The position numbers were made by a program, and so were the translations under genes. A stretch of 64,000 nucleotides of DNA from Paracoccus liaowanqingii (GTDB lineage: Bacteria > Pseudomonadota > Alphaproteobacteria > Rhodobacterales > Rhodobacteraceae). Shown in pieces: positions 8,615-17,371 of this stretch (the first letter of the stretch is position 1; every line of letters begins with the position of its first letter). The stretch is from assembly GCF_004683865.2 (NCBI RefSeq), contig NZ_CP040759.1, forward strand, positions 19,455-83,454, in the 5' to 3' direction. Under the pieces are notes generated by a model. That model was not told the DNA's origin. It saw nothing but the letters and a program-made list of their open reading frames with translations, and did not search any database.

Positions 8615-9615
8615 CAACTGATCCCTTCAAACCAGGCGTTGAAGTAGGACGAGATCTTGCCGGCCGACGCGAGGTAGCGGGTGCGCATCTCGGCATCGTC
8701 TCCCTCCAGTGTAGCGATCATTGCCTTCTGGCGGTCCGCAATCTCGCTGCCGGGGATCACAACTGGCCAAGCGTCCTCGACCAGTCCACGGATCGCCGTT
8801 GCCGCAGCATCGGCGGTCGAGATGTCAGCGCCGGCTGCATGCAAGGCCGTGATCATGGCATAAGGGCTCGCAAGCTCACGCTCGAAGCGGCCACCACAGA
8901 GCGCAACCACGTGGTTCTTCACATTGACCCCGTAGATCGAGGTCTGGCCGCCGTAGGCACCTGCAAGGCTGATCGCCAACAGGAGGTGCTCGAGGGCCTC
9001 GGCGGGAGCTGTACGCCCATTCAGCGAGATTGTCTGCAGAAGCAAAGTGCTAGGTTTCACGAAGTGCCGTTCGAAGATGTTCACCGACGGCTGTTTCGTT
9101 TCCGCATTGAAGAGGGTGCCATCCTCCGACGCTCGGTTGTGGAAGGTCCGATCGACTGAGCTGCCGTAGTCTTGCAGGGACACCGCATCAGAATACTGAG
9201 CCGCAGCCTTTACCGGCAGAAACTTGTTATCTTGTGTTGCGCTGTCGCCGAATACGAAGGTGTTCAGATCGAAGCGGTCGCCAGGCTTCTCGCCCTTACG
9301 AAGAACAGTCTTGTTCTGGGCTAGAGTACCGCCTGCGTTGAGGAACCGCAGGATCTGGAGGCCCCGGGCGCGCTCACCGAACTTGAACTTGTTCGCAACT
9401 GCACGGACGTGACGCTCGCCTCCAACCTCGATGTCAGTGATCTCGGCGTCGGCATTGCGGAAGGATGCCGGCGAGATGACTTCGCGTAGGACGAAAAGAG
9501 TCACGGAGCCTAGGTTCTTCAAGGCAGGCTGTGCGTATGTCTTGTCCTTGCCTTGAGCCTCGAACAGGAGCTCGTCGAGAGTGCCCAGGAAGGGCTTGAT
9601 GTCAGTGATCGGCAT
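8614..9615 (-). CDS. csc2: Csc2, Cas7-group backbone protein of type I-D Cascade
   Basis: Csc2 forms the crRNA-binding backbone of type I-D Cascade. The 333-residue protein has strongly family-like stretches: TLFVLREVISPASFRNADAE, VRAVANKFKFGERARGLQIL, FDLNTFVFGDSA, FLPVKAAAQYSDAVSL, TFHNRASEDGTLF, NIFERHFVKPSTLL and ISLAGAYGGQTS. This is the clearest marker for subtype I-D here. The ATG at 9615 is preferred (GTGAGGA 6 bases upstream, MPITDIKPFLG); a GTG at 9627 would overlap the cas10d stop. It lies 8 bp after cas10d and is coupled to csc1. Confidence 0.93.
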   Translation of the reverse strand: MPITDIKPFLGTLDELLFEAQGKDKTYAQPALKNLGSVTLFVLREVISPASFRNADAEITDIEVGGERHVRAVANKFKFGERARGLQILRFLNAGGTLAQNKTVLRKGEKPGDRFDLNTFVFGDSATQDNKFLPVKAAAQYSDAVSLQDYGSSVDRTFHNRASEDGTLFNAETKQPSVNIFERHFVKPSTLLLQTISLNGRTAPAEALEHLLLAISLAGAYGGQTSIYGVNVKNHVVALCGGRFERELASPYAMITALHAAGADISTADAAATAIRGLVEDAWPVVIPGSEIADRQKAMIATLEGDDAEMRTRYLASAGKISSYFNAWFEGIS

Positions 9616-9623
9616 GGTGATCC

Positions 9624-12536
9624 TCACTTACCGTTTTCGGTTGTTTCCAGGGACGGTGTTTCAGCGCCGGAACGGGGCCGGTAAGACTCCTCGGTGAAGG
9701 AGACCTGGTAGATGGCGAAGGCGATGCGGCGGTCCTTCGAGACCGGCGGACGGCTCCGGAAGGCTCTAGGCCAGACTTGGGTTATGAAGATGGTCGCCGC
9801 ATCTTGCGCAGACTTCCGTGGAAAGGGGCGGTCACCAAACGAGCCTCGATGCTCAAGACGCGCTGAGCGATCAAACTCGGCCTCAAGCTTACCAGCAATT
9901 GCAGCGATCATTGCTTCTTCGGATGTCTCTCCAATCCGAACACAACCCTCCACGGCCTCAAGCGCGATCCTGAGCCCAAGGCTACGTTCGTTGTTGCTGG
10001 CGTCCCGCTTGGGTGCAGCCTGGACCCGCGCCATGGCACGAGCGAAGTTGATGAGCGCACTGTCCTTTTCGGCGTGCATTGCGTACTCCTTTTTGGCGAT
10101 GGTCATGAGGGCCATGCGCAGACCCATCAAGGTCTTCGCACGATCGTCGGGGAGACGGTCCAGAATGAGGATTGCCTCACAGGTGGCGCCGAAGCGGGTT
10201 TCCGGATCAAGGATCCGGAGTGCAACCTCGATGCCGACGTTCTGCATCTCGCTGGCGCAGAGCTGCTCCGCGATCCCGAGAAGAAAAAGCGCCTGCGGAA
10301 GCTGTTCAATTCGAAAGCTGTTGCCCCCAAACGCTTTACGCAAGGCAGCCGGGAGGATGTCAAAGTGGACGAAGCCCGCCTGTGGCGAGGGCATTCCCTG
10401 GAAGACATGGACAGGGCGTCCAAGGCGAAGGGCAGACTCCATCATCATGCGGATGAGCGTGATCAGATCAGCCGTCCGTGCCGGAACGCCAACATGCCGG
10501 GCGAAGACTTTGCGCGCGCCATACTGATCCCGATCCACATAGACCTGTCGCCCGGATTTCAGGTCGAGGCGCATCAGGTCGAAGTGATTGAGATCCAGGA
10601 AGGCATCGCGGAGATCACTGCTCAGGCCTAAGGTGGCAAAGAGACCCATGGCCGTGGGCGAGGACACGTTTGCTGGAAGGTCTTTGGCAAAATTCCCAGT
10701 CTTTTCTGCCTGCATCGTCCGCAGACGATGCTCAGCAAAGGCGAAGTCCGACACAAGAGTCAGCGACTTGGCGCTCTCATGGGACTCGGGGCGTCCTTCG
10801 CGGCCGGAGAACGCACTAACATTGAGGCCCTTAATTCCAGACTTTTTATTGATGACAGCCTTGGCACTCACTGGGGCGTTGGTGAAGTGGCAGTAGCCGA
10901 AGGGTGCTCCAATTTCCGCATCCAGGAAGCGGCGCCGAAGGGTGGCGTCGAGCCATTTCCTGGCCGCTTCGATGAATCTACTGCTAGGGTCTCCGATCTT
11001 CTCAAATAGTCCGGCACGGTCTGCGCCATCACCGCAGAGCCATAGAGAAAGAAGCCCGTCAAAGCCGAAGACATGGTGGCGCAGATCGGGATCGCGTGCC
11101 CCAAGGGCCGCGATCCAGGCCGCGAGTAGCGATTGGCGGCTGCCTTGGTGTTTGGTCTCCACAACCCATTCCGGAACGTCAAATCCGAGTTCGCTGGCGA
11201 GGGTGACGAGCTCTTGCTCTCGCGTGGCTGCGTCCGGGACCCGGGCAGCCAAGACCCTAGAGGTAGGCTCGGAGCAGCCAAGCGCCATGACGATACATGC
11301 AGCGTCTTTCAGGATTGGCAGCCGGGGATCGTTCTCATCTAAAATGAACCATGGCTGGAAATGCTTGCTTCCCTTACTCGTAAACGTATCGATGCCGGAC
11401 AAGGATGGCGCGAAGCCGAGATCTCCAAAGAACGCTGCCATAGCCTGCCGCCAAGCATCCTCGTTCAACAGGCGGATATGAACGTAGAGAGCCTTTGACG
11501 CCTCGCGGCTGTCATACCTGAAGGCCTCTTCGAGGTCAGAAACTTCAGCGCCGCTATCGAGGATATCCCTGCTACCCTTTGGGTTGATATCAGCACGGAG
11601 ATCGAGGCGCAGGCGCTTCGAGGCCTCGTTCAAGGCCACCTCCATCGCCTCCTCTGCAACATCCTGCTGACATACCAGCAGCAACTCGCCGTCGTGGTGC
11701 ACCTCGACAAGGGGAGGGCATCCTTTCCGGTCATAGACAGCCACCGAAAAGGCGCGCTGGAGTTCATCGAGAAGGAAAGGTGTATGCGGCGACCTCAGGC
11801 TAAAGGCGGTCCAGCCCTGCTTCAGGTCCTTACTGCGAAGGCCTTCGAAGCGCTCCAATTCGCCGACCACATCCCCAATGGGACGAGTTGTATCGAGGAA
11901 GATCCCATCGAGACGATCAGCAAGCCGAACGTAGAGGCTGTCCTTGGCCTCCTCTATCGGAAGAAGCTTCATCCCCGGCGCGATCATGTCACTACGGCTG
12001 ATTTCTACGGCGTTGATCCGTGCCAGAAGCGTCTCTGCCGACATCTGGGCACCATAGCGGGTGAGAAAAGCTGCAATACCGTAGTGACTCATCAACTCCG
12101 CAATATGAGCTGCTGTCAGTGCTTCACTTTCCTTCCGAGGCAGATCGAGTATCTTGTCCGCATCGTGAAGGAACGCCGTAGCCATGATCCGGACGATGCG
12201 GACCGGCAGGACTTCCTCATGCACACCCGCTGCCCTCAGATCAATCTCGGCGAAAACGGCCGCACCTCGGGTCACGCTGGTGAGATGATCGAGAAGCGTC
12301 ACGTTTCGGAATTTTAGGCGATCCTTGAAGCTCTCTCCTTCCACATAGCCGCCCTTCCCGGACATCATCATGAGACGCGGTGTGCGGGCTTCGATCCGCT
12401 TGCCAGCGGCGATGTCCTTCTGCTGAGTTACGGCGAGGGGACCGTTATGAGCTTCCCGTTCCGCTTCCGAGAAAACATGTTCAGCAATGACGGAGCCAAG
12501 GAAGTCCCGGAAGAGGCGGGTCGAGACGGGGATCAT
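9624..12536 (-). CDS. cas10d: Cas10d (Csc3), large subunit of type I-D Cascade with HD nuclease residues
   Basis: A large protein of 970 residues, in the Cas10d/Csc3 size range. An HD-type metal-binding motif is visible near residues 117-130 (RIMATAFLHDADKILDLP), with LLDHLTSVTRG earlier (about 81-91), so it probably supplies the DNA nuclease that type I-D places on the large subunit. No clear GGDD cyclase motif is seen, as expected of Cas10d. Start ATG 12536, preceded by GTGAGG five bases upstream, the same junction sequence as before csc2. It stands between cas6 (11 bp gap) and csc2. Assignment rests on position, size, the HD motif and the adjacent csc2. Confidence 0.88.
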   Translation of the reverse strand: MIPVSTRLFRDFLGSVIAEHVFSEAEREAHNGPLAVTQQKDIAAGKRIEARTPRLMMMSGKGGYVEGESFKDRLKFRNVTLLDHLTSVTRGAAVFAEIDLRAAGVHEEVLPVRIVRIMATAFLHDADKILDLPRKESEALTAAHIAELMSHYGIAAFLTRYGAQMSAETLLARINAVEISRSDMIAPGMKLLPIEEAKDSLYVRLADRLDGIFLDTTRPIGDVVGELERFEGLRSKDLKQGWTAFSLRSPHTPFLLDELQRAFSVAVYDRKGCPPLVEVHHDGELLLVCQQDVAEEAMEVALNEASKRLRLDLRADINPKGSRDILDSGAEVSDLEEAFRYDSREASKALYVHIRLLNEDAWRQAMAAFFGDLGFAPSLSGIDTFTSKGSKHFQPWFILDENDPRLPILKDAACIVMALGCSEPTSRVLAARVPDAATREQELVTLASELGFDVPEWVVETKHQGSRQSLLAAWIAALGARDPDLRHHVFGFDGLLSLWLCGDGADRAGLFEKIGDPSSRFIEAARKWLDATLRRRFLDAEIGAPFGYCHFTNAPVSAKAVINKKSGIKGLNVSAFSGREGRPESHESAKSLTLVSDFAFAEHRLRTMQAEKTGNFAKDLPANVSSPTAMGLFATLGLSSDLRDAFLDLNHFDLMRLDLKSGRQVYVDRDQYGARKVFARHVGVPARTADLITLIRMMMESALRLGRPVHVFQGMPSPQAGFVHFDILPAALRKAFGGNSFRIEQLPQALFLLGIAEQLCASEMQNVGIEVALRILDPETRFGATCEAILILDRLPDDRAKTLMGLRMALMTIAKKEYAMHAEKDSALINFARAMARVQAAPKRDASNNERSLGLRIALEAVEGCVRIGETSEEAMIAAIAGKLEAEFDRSARLEHRGSFGDRPFPRKSAQDAATIFITQVWPRAFRSRPPVSKDRRIAFAIYQVSFTEESYRPRSGAETPSLETTENGK

Positions 12537-12547
12537 CTGGGCCTCAC

Positions 12548-13252
12548 TTACTGGGGAAGGATTGGGCAGCCGAAGCCGGCACGGGTCTTGGCGCCGAGAC
12601 CTGCCATGTAGGCAAAGCGGACATCTTCCGGATGCCCTCGCATCGTAAGAGGAAGACTAAAGGCCGGCACGATCACCTTGCGGCCATTGGTTGCTTTGCG
12701 CAGATGAACCAGGCGCCGTGTGACGCCGACTGCCAGTGTCAGAGGATCAGCCGAGAAGCTGATGTCCATGTCCCTGCCGGCACGACGCTCGAGGCCGCGA
12801 CGGAAGGCGGCATCGAAGTCGACACTCCCGAACTCCTCGATCCATTCAGTTTCAGGGTCCTTGCCCAACGGCTTGATCAGGATTGGACTCGCAAAAAAGA
12901 CAGCCAATTCGGACACGCCGTCAGCAGGCAAACGCCCGAGGTGTCGACGAGCACCGGAGCAATCGATGACGTCACCATTGGAGGAGTGAACTTGGATCCA
13001 CTCCGGCCTGATCTGCATCAGTCCACGGGCGATTATCTCGGACGGCGTTGAGATCGTCAGGCCAGTTATGGTTGAGAAGCCGTCTTCCCGCGCTACCCCA
13101 CTCATCCCGAAGGTCCAAGGCTGCGCCTCAGGACCCACCATATCTTTGGAAGCGATCCCTGCCTTGTCCAGCGCAGCCACAATCGCAGCATTCATGCTGT
13201 CGCAGTACCGGACTCGCTGTGGCTTTTTATGAAGATCAATGAAGATGCGCAT
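12548..13252 (-). CDS. cas6: Cas6, CRISPR pre-crRNA endoribonuclease
   Basis: A RAMP-fold endoribonuclease expected to cut the repeat transcript at the base of its hairpin. The 234-residue protein ends with the Cas6-type glycine-rich loop AYMAGLGAKTRAGFGCPIL. The N-terminal MRIFIDLHKKPQRVRYCDSMNAAIVAAL fits a first ferredoxin-like fold. The ATG at 13252 is chosen because a strong GGAGG lies 6 bases upstream; a TTG two codons earlier is less likely. It is the first gene of the cas operon, transcribed from the gap shared with the WYL regulator. The catalytic His cannot be assigned by eye. Confidence 0.85.
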   Translation of the reverse strand: MRIFIDLHKKPQRVRYCDSMNAAIVAALDKAGIASKDMVGPEAQPWTFGMSGVAREDGFSTITGLTISTPSEIIARGLMQIRPEWIQVHSSNGDVIDCSGARRHLGRLPADGVSELAVFFASPILIKPLGKDPETEWIEEFGSVDFDAAFRRGLERRAGRDMDISFSADPLTLAVGVTRRLVHLRKATNGRKVIVPAFSLPLTMRGHPEDVRFAYMAGLGAKTRAGFGCPILPQ

Positions 13253-13279
13253 GGCCAACCTCCTTCTGTTTCATGGAAG

Positions 13280-13333
13280 CTGACAGAAAGGCTAACTATC
13301 ATGCAAGAACTCTACCTGTCATAAAATCTGACA
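13280..13333. promoter_or_regulatory. Divergent cas / regulator promoter with TGACA-TGTCA operator-like repeats
   Basis: A perfect inverted repeat TGTCA-N7-TGACA occupies 13317-13333 and a further CTGACAG half-site lies at 13280-13286, so three half-sites fit between cas6 and the regulator. On the minus strand ATGACA followed 17 bases later by ATAGTT could be the cas6 promoter, and its -35 box overlaps the inverted repeat. Binding of the WYL protein here would repress the cas operon and probably its own gene. The layout is seen; the binding is inferred. Confidence 0.55.
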
Positions 13334-14292
13334 TGAAAAGCAAACTTTTAGATGCAAGAGTTCTGGAGTACCTTGCTTATTGGGAGCGTCAGCTCACGGC
13401 AGGCAGGCTGGCAGCCATGATGTGTGTGGAGCGTCAGCACTCCCAGTCTCACATGATTACGCCCTACGAGACGCACCCCCTCACCCTTGGGAAGCTTGAG
13501 CGTCATAAGCGAGTGAAGCAGTTCCCTGCGCTGGCAGGAGACGGTTCCCTGCCAGCTTATACAGGCACAGCGCCCGCTGATGCGCTTCAGATCCTGACGG
13601 CGCTGGACTTTCTGACGGAAGGCCACCGCGACACTTACAGAGAGGGCTGGAGCAGCCAGGTAGGGCCTGCCGTTCCCCTTGAACGGGTGCCGGTACTGAA
13701 TCAGCTTCATGCTTCACATGAGCCATTCAGAACACTGTTCTCCGCATGTGCACGCCGGGTAGCCGTAACCCTTCGCTACAGGTCTCGCACCTCTGAGGCG
13801 GTACATATGACGGTCAGTCCACACGCCCTCATTGACGGATACCAGCGACCCCATTTCAGATGCTACGTCGTTGAAGGTATGTCAGAGAATGCGATGCTCA
13901 CGGGCCGGTACTTGCCTGGAATGAAAGGAAAGTACTGGTCAGATATTGTGCCCTATCGAGTTATCGAAGTGGAGGGTGAGCATCCGCAGAGTTATGTGGA
14001 TGGCTGCGGGGACAGCAATTGGCATCAAAGAAGTCCATTGCTGTTCAAGCTAAGCGACTTGCTGACGCCGCCACTGCGCGATGCTGTGGTCCAGGACTAC
14101 GAAGGCGCAGAAGGCTTTTACTATCCCTATTTGCTCATTCCCTCAGTTCGTGTAGCGCTTACCCCGTATGTACGAAGGTCGTTGCGCTGGCGTGTGTTCG
14201 ACAACAGCCATCCTCAGGAGATGTTTGTCGAGGTTGAGGGCGAGGAGCGGGACAGCATCATTAAAACAGTGTTTGGGATGGGCGGTGAGTGA
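13333..14292 (+). CDS. WYL-domain transcriptional regulator (CapW/BrxR-like), probable cas operon repressor
   Basis: A DNA-binding regulator of 319 residues. An N-terminal winged-helix region (LLDARVLEYLAYWERQLTAGRLAAMM) is followed by a WYL domain (ARRVAVTLRYRS, then MTVSPHALIDGYQRPHFRCYVVE) and a C-terminal WCX-like part (RVALTPYVRRSLRWRVF). This architecture is known from CapW/BrxR repressors of defence operons, where the WYL domain is thought to sense a ligand produced during infection. The ATG at 13333 keeps the operator repeats outside the gene; an in-frame ATG at 13273 would place the start only 20 bp from cas6. It is divergent from cas6. Confidence 0.8.
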   Translation: MKSKLLDARVLEYLAYWERQLTAGRLAAMMCVERQHSQSHMITPYETHPLTLGKLERHKRVKQFPALAGDGSLPAYTGTAPADALQILTALDFLTEGHRDTYREGWSSQVGPAVPLERVPVLNQLHASHEPFRTLFSACARRVAVTLRYRSRTSEAVHMTVSPHALIDGYQRPHFRCYVVEGMSENAMLTGRYLPGMKGKYWSDIVPYRVIEVEGEHPQSYVDGCGDSNWHQRSPLLFKLSDLLTPPLRDAVVQDYEGAEGFYYPYLLIPSVRVALTPYVRRSLRWRVFDNSHPQEMFVEVEGEERDSIIKTVFGMGGE

Positions 14293-14298
14293 TGGACT

Positions 14299-14460
14299 AT
14301 GATCTCGGCGCCGATTGGAAGTGATTACCAGGAGATCCGGTCTGCTGCGCTCAGGCTGAAGATGACAGGGAAGCGAAATCAGCCCCTGGGAGACCTGCGC
14401 CAGCGGGTCGGAGAGGGGGCTGACTTCGCCTTCTCTTCGTTTGAATCACTCTCATTGTGA
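14299..14460 (+). CDS. Small ORF of 53 residues directly downstream of the WYL regulator
   Basis: An open frame from ATG 14299 to TGA 14458-14460 encodes a basic, helix-prone peptide (MISAPIGSDYQEIRSAALRL, then KMTGKRNQPLGDLRQRVGEG and a Ser-rich end). It begins 6 bp after the regulator stop. No clear ribosome binding site and no recognised family; a competing 10-codon frame starts at 14292. It could be the end of a gene cut by the IS5-family insertion nearby or a genuine small protein. Confidence 0.35.
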   Translation: MISAPIGSDYQEIRSAALRLKMTGKRNQPLGDLRQRVGEGADFAFSSFESLSL

Positions 14461-14586
14461 ACCAGCGGATGAACCAGAAAGAGCGAACTCCGGCCAGTGA
14501 ACTTCCTGTGTCGTAACGCACTGATAATCAAATTCAATTGTAGCTTGATCGATCCCACTATCACGGGATCCAGATCCTCTTTCCTT

Positions 14587-16063
14587 AGTTCGACCTGAAC
14601 AACTCTGAACCATCTGAATTTTATTGATGAAAGTGCCGAAGCGGTAGCGGGGAATTGCAAGGTTTCGTATGCTGATACTCGAAACCTTGCGAATTTTCGG
14701 AGCTGTGATGAAGCCTCGTTTGCGCACTGAAGAGCAGGATGATCTCCTGCGTCCCCGCCTGACCGACATGATCGATCTGCGCCATGAACTGGCGAAACTT
14801 GCTGCGCTGATTGACTGGGAGTTCTTCGAGACCGAATGGGCGGGTTTCTTTCCGTCCCCGACAGGACGGCCGGCCACATCGCCGCGGCTGGTGGCGGGTC
14901 TGCTGTATCTTCAGCATGCCTATCGGCTGTCTGACGAGGCCGTCGTCGATCGTTGGGTCGAGAACCCTTACTACCAGCATTTCACCGGCGAGGTCTTCTT
15001 CCAGCACCGCCTGCCGATCGACCCGTCCTCCCTGACCCGGTGGCGCAAGCGGATCGGAGAGGAAGGAGCCGAGTGGCTGCTGACCAAGACGATCGAGGCC
15101 GGGCGGGCGTCAAGGACAGTCGATGACCGCAGCCTGTCGCGCATATCCGTCGATACCACGGTTATGGAAAAGAACATCGCCCACCCGACCGATGCGCGCT
15201 TGTATGAGACCGCACGTGGAAAGCTTGTCGCCCTCGCCAATGAAGGCGGGATCACGTTGCGGCAGAACTACAACCGCCTGGCCCCGCGCCTGGCGGTGCG
15301 GATTGGGCGCTACGCCCATGCCAGGCAGTTCAAACGCATGGGCAAGGCTCTGAAACAGCTGAAGGGATACACCGGTCGTGTCCTGCGGGATATTCGCCGG
15401 CAGTTGGACGGGATTGCGGAGGGGCCCTTCCGCGAACGGGTTCTGGACACTCTCGTGCTCGTCGGTCGTCTGCTGCATCAGTCCCCAAAAAGCCACGGCA
15501 AGATCTACGCCCTGCATGAGCCCGAGGTCGATTGCATCTCCAAGGGCAAGGCACGCAAGCGCTATGAGTTCGGCACCAAGGTCAGTCTGGCCACCACCAT
15601 CGACGAGGGCTTTGTCGTGGGCATGCGTGCCCTGCCGGGCAATCCTTACGATGGCCACACCCTGCCCGAAGCGCTGGAGCAGGTTGCGATCCTGACCGGT
15701 CAGATCCCGGATCTGGCGGTCGTGGACCGCGGGTATCGCGGCCATGGGGTGTTGGAAACGAAGGTCCTGATCAGCGGCACCCGCCGCGGCCTGACGCAAA
15801 AGCTGAAAGCGCTGCTGAGGCGACGCAGCGCCATCGAGCCCGAGATCGGACATATGAAGACAGACGGACGCTTATCCCGCTGCCCGCTGAAGGGCACGTC
15901 CGGGGACGCCATCTTCGCCGTGCTCTGCGGCTGCGGCCATAACATCCGCAAGATCCTGGCCCACCTCAGGGCTTTGCTGGCCTTCATTCTCGCCGCTATC
16001 TTGCAAGTGATCAGGACAGAAAACGGCTATCTCGCTCATGGGCAGCGTTGTTCAGCCTGAACT
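14587..16063 (+). mobile_element. IS5-family insertion sequence, complete
   Basis: Imperfect terminal repeats are visible: the left end begins AGTTCGACCTGAACAACTC and the right end, read on the minus strand, AGTTCAGGCTGAACAACGC. A direct duplication of CCTT flanks the element (14583-14586 and 16064-16067), a duplication size usual for IS5 relatives. The length is 1477 bp with one intact transposase. It separates the CRISPR regulator region from the decayed mobile region to the right. Confidence 0.85.
14708..16060 (+). CDS. IS5-family (IS1182-like) DDE transposase
   Basis: A transposase of about 450 residues. The N-terminal region has the DUF772-type helices (ATSPRLVAGLLYLQHAYRLS and VVDRWVENPYYQHFTGEVFF), followed by catalytic Asp in RISVDTTVMEKNIAHPTDA, Asp in LAVVDRGYRGHGV and Glu in RRSAIEPEIGHMKTDGRLSR. 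The ATG at 14708 has GGAG five bases upstream; a frame-compatible ATG at 14669 is the alternative. The stop lies within the right terminal repeat. No defects are visible. Confidence 0.92.
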   Translation: MKPRLRTEEQDDLLRPRLTDMIDLRHELAKLAALIDWEFFETEWAGFFPSPTGRPATSPRLVAGLLYLQHAYRLSDEAVVDRWVENPYYQHFTGEVFFQHRLPIDPSSLTRWRKRIGEEGAEWLLTKTIEAGRASRTVDDRSLSRISVDTTVMEKNIAHPTDARLYETARGKLVALANEGGITLRQNYNRLAPRLAVRIGRYAHARQFKRMGKALKQLKGYTGRVLRDIRRQLDGIAEGPFRERVLDTLVLVGRLLHQSPKSHGKIYALHEPEVDCISKGKARKRYEFGTKVSLATTIDEGFVVGMRALPGNPYDGHTLPEALEQVAILTGQIPDLAVVDRGYRGHGVLETKVLISGTRRGLTQKLKALLRRRSAIEPEIGHMKTDGRLSRCPLKGTSGDAIFAVLCGCGHNIRKILAHLRALLAFILAAILQVIRTENGYLAHGQRCSA

Positions 16064-16180
16064 CCTTAGCCATTTGTTCAAATCAATTGAGGGTAGCCCT
16101 GTCCTAAGAGTTGAACCATGTGCAGCGGGAGTTTTGGTTGCGACCCTTCGATTGCCGGGCAATTGAGCCGGTAATGGCCT

Positions 16181-16711
16181 TCAAGTCTTTCGGGGCTGCC
16201 ATTTTTTGGCAAGCTTGAGGACATTGAGACGGAGCTCCTCAGCGTCCAGAGTATGTGGATCAAACGTTCCGTCTGCCCACTCCGCCAGCTCCTCATGTTC
16301 AGGATGGTTTGGGTCCTTAACTGCTTCAAGGAATTCTTCGTACCCCGGAGGCCCACCGACGTCTTCGGGTGGGCACCTGCCGGAGATGTGTCTCAGGCCG
16401 GGGTAGATCTCACCTGGAGCCAGTGGGGTGATCTTGCCGATCTGCAGCTTGTGCTCCCAGTTGTCCCCGAAGTCATAGATGTAACGGCCAGTGCGGACGC
16501 TGGTATCCTGGATCAATTGAGCCAGTGAGGTCTTGTTGGCAGGGAGATCATCACCACCGAAATCTGGATCTGGAACCCCCAGCTCACTCCACCAGCCTCG
16601 AACATGTAGCGATGCGAGTTGGTCCAGCCCATGGCGGCTTACAGGGTCAGGTGCAGGCGATCGAGGCAGATCGTGCTGGGCACTTGCAGGACCGCTCCAA
16701 GAAAATCCGGC
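16181..16711 (-). pseudogene. Plasmid pRiA4b ORF-3-like protein, broken by a stop and a frameshift
   Basis: The C-terminal part (TGRYIYDFGDNWEHKLQIGK, then GRCPPEDVGGPPGYEEFLEA) is the conserved core of pRiA4b ORF-3-like proteins (often called IS1096 TnpR-like). The N-terminal part is in another frame: VLQVPSTICLDRLHLTL, a TAA where a Gln codon is expected, then AAMGWTNSHRYMFEAGGVSWG. One missing G in a G run near 16590 explains the shift to the C-terminal frame. The function of the family is not known. The gene is dead; the damage fits the general decay of the surrounding region. Confidence 0.75.
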
Positions 16712-17052
16712 TACATGCCGATGACGACTGCCACGTTCACAATGGCCAGCACGATGGTTATGTTTCTCAGCCACGTCATCCGCTTGATTGACAGATCAAT
16801 GGTCTCTTGAAGCAGCCTGGACTGCTTTTTCAGGCTCATGATTACGGCCTCGTCTATGGTCTCTTTGTAGAGCGTCTGGACGTGGGCATTGGTCAGCTTG
16901 GCGATCTGTCCACGCTGCATGGCTTGGAACACATAGACCGGATCATCCAGTCTCGTGGGATCCAGATCCTTCACGCCGCTCTCATGATACTGCTCTGAAC
17001 ATGCTTCGCCGAACCAGGGCGCAGGCTTCACTGTGCTGACGCAGAGCCTCAT
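16711..17052 (-). CDS. Hypothetical small protein with C-terminal membrane segment
   Basis: A 113-residue frame that I do not recognise. A helical, probably coiled-coil part (LYKETIDEAVIMSLKKQSRLLQ) precedes one hydrophobic C-terminal segment (WLRNITIVLAIVNVAVVIGM), suggesting a tail-anchored membrane protein. It overlaps the end of the upstream gene by about 70 bp, so the true start is probably inside, near the VYVFQAMQRGQIAKL stretch. Its stop adjoins the pRiA4b-like pseudogene. Confidence 0.45.
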   Translation of the reverse strand: MRLCVSTVKPAPWFGEACSEQYHESGVKDLDPTRLDDPVYVFQAMQRGQIAKLTNAHVQTLYKETIDEAVIMSLKKQSRLLQETIDLSIKRMTWLRNITIVLAIVNVAVVIGM

Positions 17053-17296
17053 CCCAGGTGCCGGACCTGGAACTTATCTCTGCCGGGTCATCAGCCTTGA
17101 AGGTCATAGTCTCGAACCAGGAAGGTGTCTTATCAAACCCGTGATTGTTGCCCATGAACCTGGTGGAAACTCTGGTATTACCAATGACGTCTTCTGCCAC
17201 ACAACGGTTGGCCCTTATGAACCAGGACCCCCACTCTGCCAGGTTGGCAGGGACGAGCTGACGGTTCTCATCGAGGATCATGAATCGGCGTTCCAT
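16982..17296 (-). CDS. Hypothetical protein of phage/plasmid type
   Basis: A 104-residue protein with ILDENRQLVPANLAEWGSWF, VAEDVIGNTRVSTRFMGNNH and PSWFETMTFKADDPAEISSR. This pattern is common in small uncharacterised proteins of proteobacterial phages and mobile elements, whose role is unknown. The start may be the ATG at 17296 or the ATG at 17281 (MILDENRQ). It is the first of three minus-strand genes reading toward the IS5-family element, and supports a phage- or plasmid-derived origin of this stretch. Confidence 0.6.
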   Translation of the reverse strand: MERRFMILDENRQLVPANLAEWGSWFIRANRCVAEDVIGNTRVSTRFMGNNHGFDKTPSWFETMTFKADDPAEISSRSGTWDEALRQHSEACALVRRSMFRAVS

Positions 17297-17371
17297 GGAT
17301 CGCTGATGACTCAGCTCCTGAACCAGATCAACCTATCTATGGGTGATGTCCTTCATGGTTCCGGTGATGGA

